Below are positions 7,487 through 15,629 of a stretch of 29,107 bases of DNA, in pieces. The notes beneath the pieces were generated by a model, which was not told where the DNA came from, did not search any database, and worked only from the letters and a program-made list of their open reading frames with translations. Location: positions 1-29,107 of IMG/VR virus record IMGVR_UViG_3300031524_000063. One strand, 5' to 3'. Position 1 is the stretch's first letter. Every line of letters starts with the position of its first letter. This stretch comes from a virus. The position numbers were made by a program, and so were the translations under genes.

Positions 7487-7993
7487 TTAGATGCCCAGCG
7501 CCGCGCGCTGACTGGCCAGTTGATCGACGCCTTTGATGATGCGTTTCATGTTGACCACATCGATCTCGATCACGTCTGTGCCGTTGACGGTGAGCCGGTA
7601 ATAAGTCACCGCGATGGACGCCTTGAGCGTGGCCTGATCGCCAGCCTTCCACGTGCCGGGATCCAGCTCCTTGATCCGGCCGCCGATCGTGGCCACGATC
7701 GCTTGAGCATCCTCGCCCTGGCGTTGCACGGCGCCGCGGAAGCTGAATTGCGTCTCCGCGCTGGTGGTAATACCCCACAGCGCCATCACGGCGGCGTTGT
7801 ATTCAGCCAGCGTGAAGGAGCACTCGAGCTTCTCCGTGCCGGTGATCACTTCGACCGGCGTGTCCATCCCGCCGGCGCGGTACTCCTCCGTCTTCGAAGT
7901 CACCTTCGGCAGGTTGAGTTCGGGCGCCAGGCCCACATAGCCTTTGCCATCGGCGAAGACGGCGAAGTTCTGCAGACGTTGCGGATAAGGCAT
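7487..7993 (-). CDS. FII: Major tail tube protein (P2 FII)
   Basis: This 168-residue protein matches P2 FII (172 residues), the hexameric ring subunit of the inner tail tube. Family features are the start MPYPQRLQNFAVFADGKGYVG, the LPKVTSKTEEYRAGGMDTPVEV segment, EKLECSFTLAEYN and the C-terminal VTYYRLTVNGTDVIEIDVVN segment. Its ATG overlaps the stop of the sheath gene (TAATG), as is common for this pair, which favours matched synthesis. A terminator follows it. Confidence 0.96.
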   Translation of the reverse strand: MPYPQRLQNFAVFADGKGYVGLAPELNLPKVTSKTEEYRAGGMDTPVEVITGTEKLECSFTLAEYNAAVMALWGITTSAETQFSFRGAVQRQGEDAQAIVATIGGRIKELDPGTWKAGDQATLKASIAVTYYRLTVNGTDVIEIDVVNMKRIIKGVDQLASQRAALGI

Positions 7994-9615
7994 TACGCGG
8001 TCACCTCCGTGAGGTAGTTGTCATTGATCATCGACTGGAAGGTGATGTGCTCAGCCGGATAAGGCGGAGCGAAATCGAAGTCGATGTAAATCTGGCCGGA
8101 GGCGATCGTCGCCGGGGTGTTCAGCTCCGGATCGGCCCAGGCTTTGCCGTCAATGATGGCGCCCTCGGCCTGCAAGCTGCGCAGGTAGGAGTTGACGCCA
8201 TCGACGACGTCGGAGAGGAAGGTCTTGGTGATGTTGCGGTCCACAGCCCAGAGGAAACTCTGGAGAATCGCGTCGTTGATCATGTCGGCGGTGCGGACGA
8301 CCGACAGGAACGTCCACTGCGGGTCTGCAGAGCACGTCCGGTTGCCCCACAGCCGGTAGCCATCCTGGTAAATGATGGTCGCAATGTCGTTCTGGTTGAG
8401 CAAATTCGCCCGGCTGGCGTAATCGCCCATGGCGAAGTCCACAGGGCGATTGGTGCCGAGCACGTCGTTCAGGACCTGGTTCGAAGGGCTGAACCAGAAG
8501 CCGTTGGTGGCGTCCTGGTTCGCGATCACGCCGGCCACATAGCCCGAGGCAGCCTGCGTGTCGTTGACGTCGGTCACCGGGTTCAAGCGCATCACGCCCG
8601 GGTCGACCAGGAAGATGCGCTTCGAACCCCAATCGTTGCGGAAGCTGATCGCCGAGGCATCGGTGGTGAGTGGACCGTTGGCAGCGCTGGGCCCATCGGC
8701 CACTTGGATTGCGCGCAGCTTGCCCGCCACTGCATCCAGCGCAGCGATGACCGCGTTGGCCGTCGTGCCGGTCTTGATGCCGGTAAAACCCGGCGCGCAA
8801 AGAATGCGGGGAGTGACGCCGGCAACGCTCGCCGCGGCCAGCAACGCCTGCGCGCCGGTGTAGGCGCCCGTGGTGGCGTTGGTGCCGCCGGCCGCGGCAA
8901 CCTGCGTCACCTTGGTCGGGTCGAGATAGCTGTAGGCCACGTTGAGCGTGGCGTTGGCCGCGATCTTGCCGCCGCTGATGAGCGTGATCAGACCGTTGTT
9001 CGCGTTAACGCTGTAGTCCGTGCCGGCAGTGATGCCCGCAATCGTGTAGGTCACCAGTACAGCCTGGTTCGCGACCATGCTGCCACCGCCCACCTGGGTG
9101 ATCGTGCCGCCCGCGAAGGTGTAGTCCGTGGCGAGCGTGTAGGTCTTCGTGCCGTCCGCAGACTTCACGACCGGCGCGCTGGCGCCCGCGGGCAACGGCA
9201 GTGCAGTGCCCTGGAACGTCATCGGCGCCGTCACCGGGCCGGTGAGCGCGACAGCAGACACCGCGACATGCGGAAGCTGGATCTGGCCCACCGAGCTGAA
9301 CGTCAGGGGAGCGGCGGCGACGTTGGTTTGGAGCGTGTTGTCGCCCGGGTCCGCCACGTTGACGACGACCACCTGGGCGCCGCACTGCGCGAAGATCGCA
9401 GCCAGCGCGTCGGGAATCGTGAAGCCGTAGCCAGCCGGACCGAATGTCTGGGTGGCGAGCTGCAGACTCCCGCTGATCAGCGTCGGGATGTTGAGCGGCC
9501 CGAAGGGGGCGGAGCCGATCAGGCCAATCACCGCCGAGGACGGTGTCGTGATCGGCCGCGAGCCGGTGTCGATTTGCAGAACTTCGGCACCGTGCAGGAA
9601 CTGGTTTCCTGGCAT
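7993..9615 (-). CDS. FI: Tail sheath protein (P2 FI) with inserted repeat domain
   Basis: This is the contractile sheath subunit of the P2 FI/Mu L family. The N-terminal segment (FLHGAEVLQIDTGSRPI, then SSAVIGLIGSAP) and the C-terminal segments (FLSVVRTADMINDAILQSFLWAVD, FDFAPPYPAEHI) are typical. It is 540 residues against 396 in P2. The difference is mostly an insertion at about residues 100-232 made of Thr/Val/Gly-rich beta strands. Inside it, residues 163-192 and 199-230 look like two copies of one motif (TDY.., GG.., AN..L.V.Y). The insertion probably decorates the outer surface of the sheath. AAGGAG lies 10 bases before the ATG. The 69-base gap before it holds only a small GC hairpin without a T tract. 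Confidence 0.95.
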   Translation of the reverse strand: MPGNQFLHGAEVLQIDTGSRPITTPSSAVIGLIGSAPFGPLNIPTLISGSLQLATQTFGPAGYGFTIPDALAAIFAQCGAQVVVVNVADPGDNTLQTNVAAAPLTFSSVGQIQLPHVAVSAVALTGPVTAPMTFQGTALPLPAGASAPVVKSADGTKTYTLATDYTFAGGTITQVGGGSMVANQAVLVTYTIAGITAGTDYSVNANNGLITLISGGKIAANATLNVAYSYLDPTKVTQVAAAGGTNATTGAYTGAQALLAAASVAGVTPRILCAPGFTGIKTGTTANAVIAALDAVAGKLRAIQVADGPSAANGPLTTDASAISFRNDWGSKRIFLVDPGVMRLNPVTDVNDTQAASGYVAGVIANQDATNGFWFSPSNQVLNDVLGTNRPVDFAMGDYASRANLLNQNDIATIIYQDGYRLWGNRTCSADPQWTFLSVVRTADMINDAILQSFLWAVDRNITKTFLSDVVDGVNSYLRSLQAEGAIIDGKAWADPELNTPATIASGQIYIDFDFAPPYPAEHITFQSMINDNYLTEVTA

Positions 9616-9684
9616 AAGTGAATTTCTCCTTTGAGTGATTTACGCCGGTTCGGGCCGGCCGGAAGAAACTGTCTGGACGAAGCG

Positions 9685-10056
9685 TTAGACCGTAGAGGCG
9701 AGGATCTGGGCCGCGCGCCCTGCGGCGATTAAACCCGCGGATTCGATGTAGGCCAACCCCTGTTGCGTCATCGGATAGCAGAGGTCGATGCTCTCTGCGG
9801 CATCGACGTTCTTCATGAGCGTCGTAAGATACGCTTTCTGATCGGAGGTCAGCGTGGTGCTTGAGGCGAAGTTATCGAGCGCGACCAGCTCATCCATGCT
9901 GAACAGGTTGCGGAACTGGAGCTTCGATAGCCACACATGCTGTTTCGGAACAATGCTGCCATCGGCGTTGACATCGTAGTTGTCGTTGGCATCGATCAGC
10001 ACTTGCTCGCCGTTTATCACCTGAAAGGTATTTGTGCCCTGTTTAATGTATTGCAT
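9685..10056 (-). CDS. Hypothetical protein between fibre and sheath genes
   Basis: The product is 123 residues, starting MQYIKQGTNTFQVINGEQVL, with AAGAAGGG just before the ATG. The N-terminal third is beta-rich; the rest is helical and acidic (KLQFRNLFSMDELVALDNFA, then LTSDQKAYLTTLMKNVDAAESIDL). The position, directly after a fibre gene and before the sheath gene, is that of tail-fibre assembly proteins (Tfa, P2 gpG) in P2-like phages. The helical half with FS.DE...LDNF..S resembles small phage proteins tentatively called tail chaperones. I see no Tfa signature, so a fibre-folding role is inferred from position only. Confidence 0.7.
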   Translation of the reverse strand: MQYIKQGTNTFQVINGEQVLIDANDNYDVNADGSIVPKQHVWLSKLQFRNLFSMDELVALDNFASSTTLTSDQKAYLTTLMKNVDAAESIDLCYPMTQQGLAYIESAGLIAAGRAAQILASTV

Positions 10057-10065
10057 GCGCCCTTC

Positions 10066-11256
10066 TTAATACAGGAGATACAGCAAGCCACTGCCGCCAT
10101 TGCCGCCGCATGGCGCGGGGGAAGAGACGTTCGTGGCGGCAGGAGCCCCGCCCCCGGCGCCGGGCCCGCCATTGCCTGCCACCGGGTTAGCGCTCACACC
10201 ACCGGCACCAGCACCCACCAGCGAGCCGTTTGGCACACCGCACGCAGCGCCAGCGCCCGAATATGTTCCATCCACGCCGGGGATGAAGACCAAGCTTCCG
10301 AGAAGTGCTTCGTACGAACTACTGGAGAGCTGTGGCAGAGTGAACGACCCGTTCGGCGTGCCCAGCGCCTTGCTGCTGGCCGCCGGCGTTCCACCATACA
10401 CGATCAGATTCCCAAAGGTCGTGTTGCCTCCACAGACAGGAAACAACGGTACTGTCGAAAGAACCAGTGCCGCACCGTTTGCCGGCGTGGCCTGAGTGTT
10501 CACCACCCTAAACACCAGAAGCGTTGTGCTCGATGCAATGAAAGCGCCATTGTAGTTCGACAAGTAGTTGGCAGAACCGATAGCAATATAAGGCAGCGAT
10601 GCGATATAGATGCCGAATTGTTGTGCAGAAGCCAATGTAGTCGGAGGTGCAAAGAAAATCCGATTGACACCTGCACTTACCGTTCCAGCTATGTTTGTTG
10701 TCAACGTCACCACACCGCCAGCAATGGATTGAATCACGCGTGTGGCACTGTCACCCTCGACGTACACGGTCCAGCCAACGGCGATTCCAAATCCCGGCGT
10801 ACTCGCAAAGGTCATCGTTGCTGTGCCATTACCTGCTCCCGCTGTCGTCTTGAGCATCACCGGCGTGCCAGCAGGTAGACCGGAGATCAGTGCGCTCGGG
10901 ACCGTCAGCGTCCAGTCGTTGTAGCTGCTGAGGTATGGGTTAACGACAGAGGAACACGAAGAAAGCGTGCCGGTATAGACGCTGGTCTGGACTCCTGCGC
11001 TACCGGCCCCGACGCTGAACGGAATCGAGGCCTGCCCCAGAACCGGGTAATCCACTTCAGCATAGGCGCTGGAGCCTCCGGACTGACAGGGACTCGCTCC
11101 ACCTACGCATACGCTGGTTCCACCCGATCCGCCGGCGGCCATGAGCGCACGGACCATCTGCACGCCGGGCGGAACAGTCCACACACCGGAGCCCGTGAGT
11201 TGAACGAAGTGCGAGAAGCGGCCACCGCCGCCCATGAGCGCAGTTAAACTTTGCAT
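10066..11256 (-). CDS. Glycine-rich tail fibre tip or adhesin-like protein
   Basis: The product is 396 residues. The start (MQSLTALMGGGGRFSHFVQ, then WTVPPGVQMVRALM) resembles the glycine-rich domain found at the ends of many phage fibres. Residues 38-65 and the last 45 residues are dense in Gly and Ser with paired Cys; the end (GAGGGAPAATNVSSPAPCG) recalls polyglycine sandwich adhesins such as T2-type gp38. The central part is beta-rich and less GC-biased than its neighbours, as often seen in exchanged receptor-binding segments. It is the third of three consecutive fibre-type genes; its ATG overlaps the stop of the second (TGATG). A receptor-binding role is inferred. Confidence 0.75.
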   Translation of the reverse strand: MQSLTALMGGGGRFSHFVQLTGSGVWTVPPGVQMVRALMAAGGSGGTSVCVGGASPCQSGGSSAYAEVDYPVLGQASIPFSVGAGSAGVQTSVYTGTLSSCSSVVNPYLSSYNDWTLTVPSALISGLPAGTPVMLKTTAGAGNGTATMTFASTPGFGIAVGWTVYVEGDSATRVIQSIAGGVVTLTTNIAGTVSAGVNRIFFAPPTTLASAQQFGIYIASLPYIAIGSANYLSNYNGAFIASSTTLLVFRVVNTQATPANGAALVLSTVPLFPVCGGNTTFGNLIVYGGTPAASSKALGTPNGSFTLPQLSSSSYEALLGSLVFIPGVDGTYSGAGAACGVPNGSLVGAGAGGVSANPVAGNGGPGAGGGAPAATNVSSPAPCGGNGGSGLLYLLY

Positions 11257-11990
11257 CAGAAGAGTCTCCAGTCCGCCGTGGCGGCGAAATAGATCAGCGC
11301 CAATCCGGCATTGGCGCGATCAACGACGAGCGAAGTATCGCCCATGATGGTCTGGCCCGAAGCCGGCACGATGGTGAAGGTGCTCGTACCGCTGAGCCCG
11401 CTGATGAAGAGCACCTGGTCGCCATTGGCCGTTCCTGCCGGCAAGGTCGCGACGACTCCAGGCACGGGCACGTAGTAGCCGTTTTGGAGCGCCGCGGTGA
11501 ACGAAACCGTGCGCGTGTTCCAGGCAAGCGTAGGCGCACTCAGTATGCCGTTCGCGTAGCTGAGCCCGGCGCCGATGGCCACCGACGCAAAACCGCCTTG
11601 GCCGTTGCCCGCCAGAATCGCCGTCGTGTTGAGCATCGCGAGCGCGGTCGCCTGGAGTGCGTTCTCCCATGCGGTAATGGCAGCGAGCGTGTTGGCCTGC
11701 CATGCGGCGACAGCTGCCAGTGCTGCAGACTGCGAAGCGTCGATGGATGCGACGCTGGTGGCAGCATTCGCCACATCCTGATTGAGCGTGTCGAAGGTTG
11801 GGCTGAGTACGGAATCGAGCCGGGCCAGGCCGAAGTCGGTCAATTCCTGCACAGCCGCTTGCCAGGCGATGTTGAGCGCTTCGAGCGCCGCAATGCGCGT
11901 GTCCAGATCCTGGAAGCGCGGGTTGAAAGTCCCCGCGCTCAGTGGCGTCTGACCGTCCGTGAAGCGGTATTTATCGAAGCTGATTGGCAT
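11256..11990 (-). CDS. Tail fibre protein, coiled-coil stalk with beta C-terminal domain
   Basis: The product is 244 residues. After a short N-terminal segment (MPISFDKYRFTDGQTPLSAG), residues 25-125 form a long Ala/Leu/Thr coiled coil (LDTRIAALEALNIAW and similar). The last 90 residues (from NGILSAPTLAWNTRTVSFTAAL to IYFAATADWRLF) are beta-rich and resemble C-terminal domains of phage fibre proteins ending in an aromatic strand. It should form a trimeric fibre segment between baseplate and tip. Its start overlaps the end of the preceding 73-residue gene by 20 bases, and its stop overlaps the next ATG by one base. Confidence 0.75.
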   Translation of the reverse strand: MPISFDKYRFTDGQTPLSAGTFNPRFQDLDTRIAALEALNIAWQAAVQELTDFGLARLDSVLSPTFDTLNQDVANAATSVASIDASQSAALAAVAAWQANTLAAITAWENALQATALAMLNTTAILAGNGQGGFASVAIGAGLSYANGILSAPTLAWNTRTVSFTAALQNGYYVPVPGVVATLPAGTANGDQVLFISGLSGTSTFTIVPASGQTIMGDTSLVVDRANAGLALIYFAATADWRLF

Positions 11991-12192
11991 CCTTGACGCT
12001 CGCCTGGATCGGAATCAGCACATCCCCGCGCAGGCGATACTCTCGTCCGGGGTACAGTCGCTCGCCCAGCACCTCGACGGTCTCCGCGAGATGCACGACA
12101 TACTGGGCGCCCGGGTCGATCGCGGGCGCATCTGCGCGGGGCGCCACCGTGGGCGCCCGGCTGGATTTCTGTTCGGTCTGATCCTGCTGCAT
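11971..12192 (-). CDS. Small hypothetical protein in the fibre cluster
   Basis: The product is 73 residues. A Pro/Ala/Thr-rich polar N-terminus (1-30) is followed by a compact beta-type segment (YVVHLAETVEVLGERLYPGRE, then YRLRGDVLIPIQASVK). A strong GGGGG precedes the ATG by 5 bases, which supports translation. It starts 12 bases after the long fibre gene and overlaps the next fibre gene by 20 bases. A small capping or joining role in the fibre is possible, but nothing in the sequence identifies it. Confidence 0.6.
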   Translation of the reverse strand: MQQDQTEQKSSRAPTVAPRADAPAIDPGAQYVVHLAETVEVLGERLYPGREYRLRGDVLIPIQASVKDANQLR

Positions 12193-12204
12193 GAAAACCC
12201 CCTG

Positions 12205-14409
12205 TTACTGCGCAACATCTGTCCGCTCAACAACCTGGAACGGCGCGGCGGTCGATTGCCGCGTGCCCTGGGTGTTGATGCTGTATGTGGTGACGCCCGT
12301 GCCCGGGCTGAACTTAAACGTGAACCGCAAGCCCACGCCATCGGGCTCCAGTGCGGAGCTGGTCACCGAGGGCGTGATCGTGTTCCCGCCATTCGCGATC
12401 GTGCAAGTGAGCGTGTGCACGGCCGCGTTGTAACCGACGACAACCACCTGCACCTGGATGTTGGTGCTCGCCGGCGAGATCGTCCGCAACTCGCTCGTAT
12501 GATTGAACGCCAGTGCCGGCCGGGAAACCACAACGCCGGTCGTGGTCGCGAGCACGGCCGGCGCCAGGTCCGAGGTGCCCAGGAAGACAGCCCGGAGCGG
12601 CACCAGCTGCGGCGCGGCGTTCAACGGCGCAGTGGTGTCGCCCAGGTTGTACCACTGGCCGTTGACCTGGAATTGGATCTGCAAGCTGGTGCCCTGCGGC
12701 GTGACCTGAGAAACGTTGATGGCCAGATCGGTCAATCCGCCGGCCAGCGAGACGGGCTGGAGTTGGACCTGCGACAGCGCGTTCACGAACTGCGCGCCAT
12801 ACAGCGTGAACATCAGATCCTTGGTGAGATCGCCGGTGAAATAGGCGCCGTCGGTCGAATAGAAAATCGTGCCGTTGGTGTAGTTATTCCCGCTCACCAC
12901 GGCCACGCGGTGATTGCCCTGCGTGATCAGCACCAACGCATAGCGCGTGCCGGCCTCAAGCAGCACAGCCGGGATCGGGATGTTTGTCGCCTTCGGATAG
13001 GTGTTCAGCGTCGCGACGGGGACATTCACCGTGGCGATCGTATTCGTCAGATCGGGTTGGCCCGCCAGGGTCTTCGTCACCGCGATCGTGATATCGCCGG
13101 TCGAAGCCACGGAGGTCAGGAACAGATCCAACGCCGTCAGCCACATGGCGTTGGAGACCAGGAAGGTCTGCGCCACCATGGCGCCGTTGATCGAGGTTGT
13201 CGAGGTCTGCAGGGCGTAGCTCGTCTGGGTGTAGGCGTACCAGTAGCCGCCCTGCAAATTGTAGGCGTAGTACTGGTTGTAGTAGTTCCAGAACTGGCCC
13301 TGATACCAGTTGGGGTAATAGTTCCAGTTCCAGCCATAGCGATACTGCCAGACCGTTTCCTGCTGCTGCACCAGCGTCTGGCTTTGCACCTGATACTGCG
13401 AGAGCGACAGATCGCCGGAGTAGCCAGTGGTCTGGATGCGCGGGACGCTCGTGTATGCCGGAAGAATCAGGCCACGCGTGCTCTTGATGACGCTCGCATC
13501 GATCGGGTTGAACAGATCCAGCGGAAATGTGCCGCTCGCCGCATCGGGGAAGAGCAGCCCGTTGTTGATCTTGGCAGCGTATCCAGTCGCGCCGTTGTTC
13601 GTCTTGGTCAGATCGCCGAAATAGTCGGACTGGTAGGAAGAAAACGAGCTCGGCAGGTTGAGCTTGGCCTTCGTGCGCGCGAGATCAGCCGCCATCTGCG
13701 TCACCAAACTCAACGAGGCCATGCCATTGGTCTTCGCCGCGAGCGCGCTCAGATCGGTGGCCAGCGAAGAGGTTTTGAGTTGCACCTGGGTGCTGGTGGC
13801 CTCGAGCGTCGTGACGCGGGATTCATGGCTGGCCAGGTTCGGCAGCACGTTGGTCGACTGCATCGCAACCGCGGTGATGCCGGTCGGAGAAATCGTGATC
13901 GTGGCGATGAGCAGGGCATTCGCTGGAATCGTGGGCAACTGCGGGACAGGTGACTCGACGCCGGCGACAAACTGCAGATTGCAGGTGCGGACCGTCTGCA
14001 ATGCGGTCGACTGGGTTTGAGCGAGGCCGGTCTGCGCATTGACCAGGAACGAACGCGGCTCCACATCGGCATTCGCATCGACCGAGCCCCAGGCGATGAG
14101 CGCAATGAGCTTCGGATTGTTCAGTGGCAGCATCGCCTGCAAGGAATTGGTGGTCGCCGTGGGGTACTGATATACCCACAAGCCAGCGCTGCCCGAAGGA
14201 TTCGTGCCCTGCGCGTACAGGCGGCCGAGAGCGACGTTCACCTGGGTCTGGCCATTTTGGGTGGCGGCGAGCCCGGTGAAGTACATGCCAGCCGGGGCGA
14301 TCGCGTCCAGCGCGATGTGGTCCATGCCGTCCGAGGTCCACTGCTGCAGGTCAATGAAGTCCTGCACCTGGAAGTCCATGTTTTGCTGAAAGTTGAATTG
14401 TTGTTCCAT
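12205..14409 (-). CDS. Large tail fibre protein with an aromatic-rich segment
   Basis: The product is 734 residues and occupies the P2 gpH position just after gpI. Residues 1-190 are a mixed N-terminal domain (DGMDHIALDAIAPAGMYFTG, then VNVALGRLYAQG), probably the baseplate attachment. Residues 191-250 are a coiled coil (SRVTTLEATSTQVQL and following). Residues 353-399 are extremely aromatic: 21 of 47 residues are Tyr, Trp or Phe, with Asn and Gln between. The C-terminal half is beta-rich with fibre-like repeats. The baseplate fibre role is inferred from position and composition. I do not recognise the C-terminal domain. GAGAG lies just before the ATG, 11 bases after gpI. Confidence 0.8.
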   Translation of the reverse strand: MEQQFNFQQNMDFQVQDFIDLQQWTSDGMDHIALDAIAPAGMYFTGLAATQNGQTQVNVALGRLYAQGTNPSGSAGLWVYQYPTATTNSLQAMLPLNNPKLIALIAWGSVDANADVEPRSFLVNAQTGLAQTQSTALQTVRTCNLQFVAGVESPVPQLPTIPANALLIATITISPTGITAVAMQSTNVLPNLASHESRVTTLEATSTQVQLKTSSLATDLSALAAKTNGMASLSLVTQMAADLARTKAKLNLPSSFSSYQSDYFGDLTKTNNGATGYAAKINNGLLFPDAASGTFPLDLFNPIDASVIKSTRGLILPAYTSVPRIQTTGYSGDLSLSQYQVQSQTLVQQQETVWQYRYGWNWNYYPNWYQGQFWNYYNQYYAYNLQGGYWYAYTQTSYALQTSTTSINGAMVAQTFLVSNAMWLTALDLFLTSVASTGDITIAVTKTLAGQPDLTNTIATVNVPVATLNTYPKATNIPIPAVLLEAGTRYALVLITQGNHRVAVVSGNNYTNGTIFYSTDGAYFTGDLTKDLMFTLYGAQFVNALSQVQLQPVSLAGGLTDLAINVSQVTPQGTSLQIQFQVNGQWYNLGDTTAPLNAAPQLVPLRAVFLGTSDLAPAVLATTTGVVVSRPALAFNHTSELRTISPASTNIQVQVVVVGYNAAVHTLTCTIANGGNTITPSVTSSALEPDGVGLRFTFKFSPGTGVTTYSINTQGTRQSTAAPFQVVERTDVAQ

Positions 14410-14420
14410 CGGATCTCTCT

Positions 14421-15629
14421 TTACTCACGCGGCAGCATCGCGCCGCACATCGTCGCCGGATCGCACTGCGCCTGGCGTCCACAGCTCACGACCGCGTAGT
14501 TGCGGGTATCCACGAGCAAGGTGTCCCGGAGCGGGGCACAGCGCGCCAGGCTGTCGCAATAGCGCGTCAGCCACTCGTAATCCTCCGCCACGGAGAAGCC
14601 CTGACCGTAATAGCTGGGCGCCCAGGGCGAGCGCTGCAACGGGAACCAGGCCCGGATCTGCGCCGTGTGCGGCTGGACGCCGGTGTGCACGGCGTCGACA
14701 AAGAAACTCTTGCCACTGGCCTCGAGCGTCCGGCTGGAGTTGAACAGGTACAGCCGGGCGTACACGTGGTTGCTGGCGTCTGAGGCCTGCCAGTACAGCC
14801 CACCCGCGCCGAAGTGCGCGCCGGCGAAAATGCAAGGCGCGGAATAGGTCTCCGAAATCCAGTCGGGAAACACCTGCGTCGGCTCGACGCCGGCGTCGAC
14901 GAGCTTGTAATTGACTCCCAGCCCGGGCCCGGCGTAGCTCTGCAGGAGTTGCAGCAGGTAAACCGGCGCATCTGCAGCAATCCCGAATCTCGGAAAGCCG
15001 CCAGCGTAGGTTCCGTGCGGATTACGGATTGGCACTTGGATCTGCAAGTAGGCCACACCGAATGCTGTCCACTCCGACACTGCGCATTGAGTGGTCGATC
15101 CCTGATCCTCAATGAACGCCTGCGGCAGCGCTCGTACCGCCGCGCCGAGGTCGAGGCCATGACAGTGGCCCATGAACCGACCGGCGAACATTGCGCCATC
15201 CGGAACCGCGAAAGGATCGGAATCGGTGCGCAGGATCAGTTGCGGATAGACAGCCAGCGCCGCGTCCTTTTCTGCCTGCGTTTGCGCCGCGCCATAGTAA
15301 AGCTGGCATGGTGGCCGGACGACGTTCGTCACCGTGCCGCCATAAAGCCCAGTTACCCGGCGAACACCGGCGAGTGTCCCATCGACTCGATGATCCGCGA
15401 GGGCAGAAGCGACGACCGCGCGCTTCTTCGCCTCATCCCACGCGGCGTCCCACGCATCGACGCCCAACGCCCAGGCGAGCCAGGGTAACAACGCCGCGGG
15501 GATTGTCTGCGGATTCCACAGGGACCGGATACCCATGGGACCGTCGTCGCCGAGCCGCCATCCCGCGCTCTCAATGTTCCTCTCACATAGCGTCGCGTTG
15601 GGCGGCAGCACCGAGGGGGTGGTGCTCAT
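14421..15629 (-). CDS. I: Baseplate protein I (P2 gpI) with long Cys-rich extension
   Basis: Residues 1-110 are the P2 gpI domain: SVLPPNATLCERNIESAGWR, then the conserved LWNPQTIPAALLPWLAWALGVD and a VVASALADHRVDGTLAGVRR segment. gpI helps link the baseplate wedge to the tail fibres. P2 gpI is 176 residues; this copy is 402. The extension (about 180-402) is beta-rich with several Trp and eight Cys, six of them near the end, and ends CGRQAQCDPATMCGAMLPRE. It may be an extracellular, disulfide-stabilised module or a fibre-docking domain. The ATG overlaps the stop of J (ATGA). Confidence 0.88.
   Translation of the reverse strand: MSTTPSVLPPNATLCERNIESAGWRLGDDGPMGIRSLWNPQTIPAALLPWLAWALGVDAWDAAWDEAKKRAVVASALADHRVDGTLAGVRRVTGLYGGTVTNVVRPPCQLYYGAAQTQAEKDAALAVYPQLILRTDSDPFAVPDGAMFAGRFMGHCHGLDLGAAVRALPQAFIEDQGSTTQCAVSEWTAFGVAYLQIQVPIRNPHGTYAGGFPRFGIAADAPVYLLQLLQSYAGPGLGVNYKLVDAGVEPTQVFPDWISETYSAPCIFAGAHFGAGGLYWQASDASNHVYARLYLFNSSRTLEASGKSFFVDAVHTGVQPHTAQIRAWFPLQRSPWAPSYYGQGFSVAEDYEWLTRYCDSLARCAPLRDTLLVDTRNYAVVSCGRQAQCDPATMCGAMLPRE

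Noticed and set aside
8047-9621. Plus-strand open frame of 524 codons opposite the sheath gene
   Set aside because: It mirrors the sheath gene exactly and has an Arg/Gly/Val-rich composition typical of antisense shadows.
9640-9662. Hairpin GCCGG/CCGGC before the sheath gene as a terminator
   Set aside because: The stem is only 5 bp and no T tract follows on either strand.
11959-13953. Plus-strand open frame of 664 codons opposite the fibre genes
   Set aside because: The minus strand carries credible fibre proteins with start sites and overlaps; the plus product is Arg/His-rich without domains.
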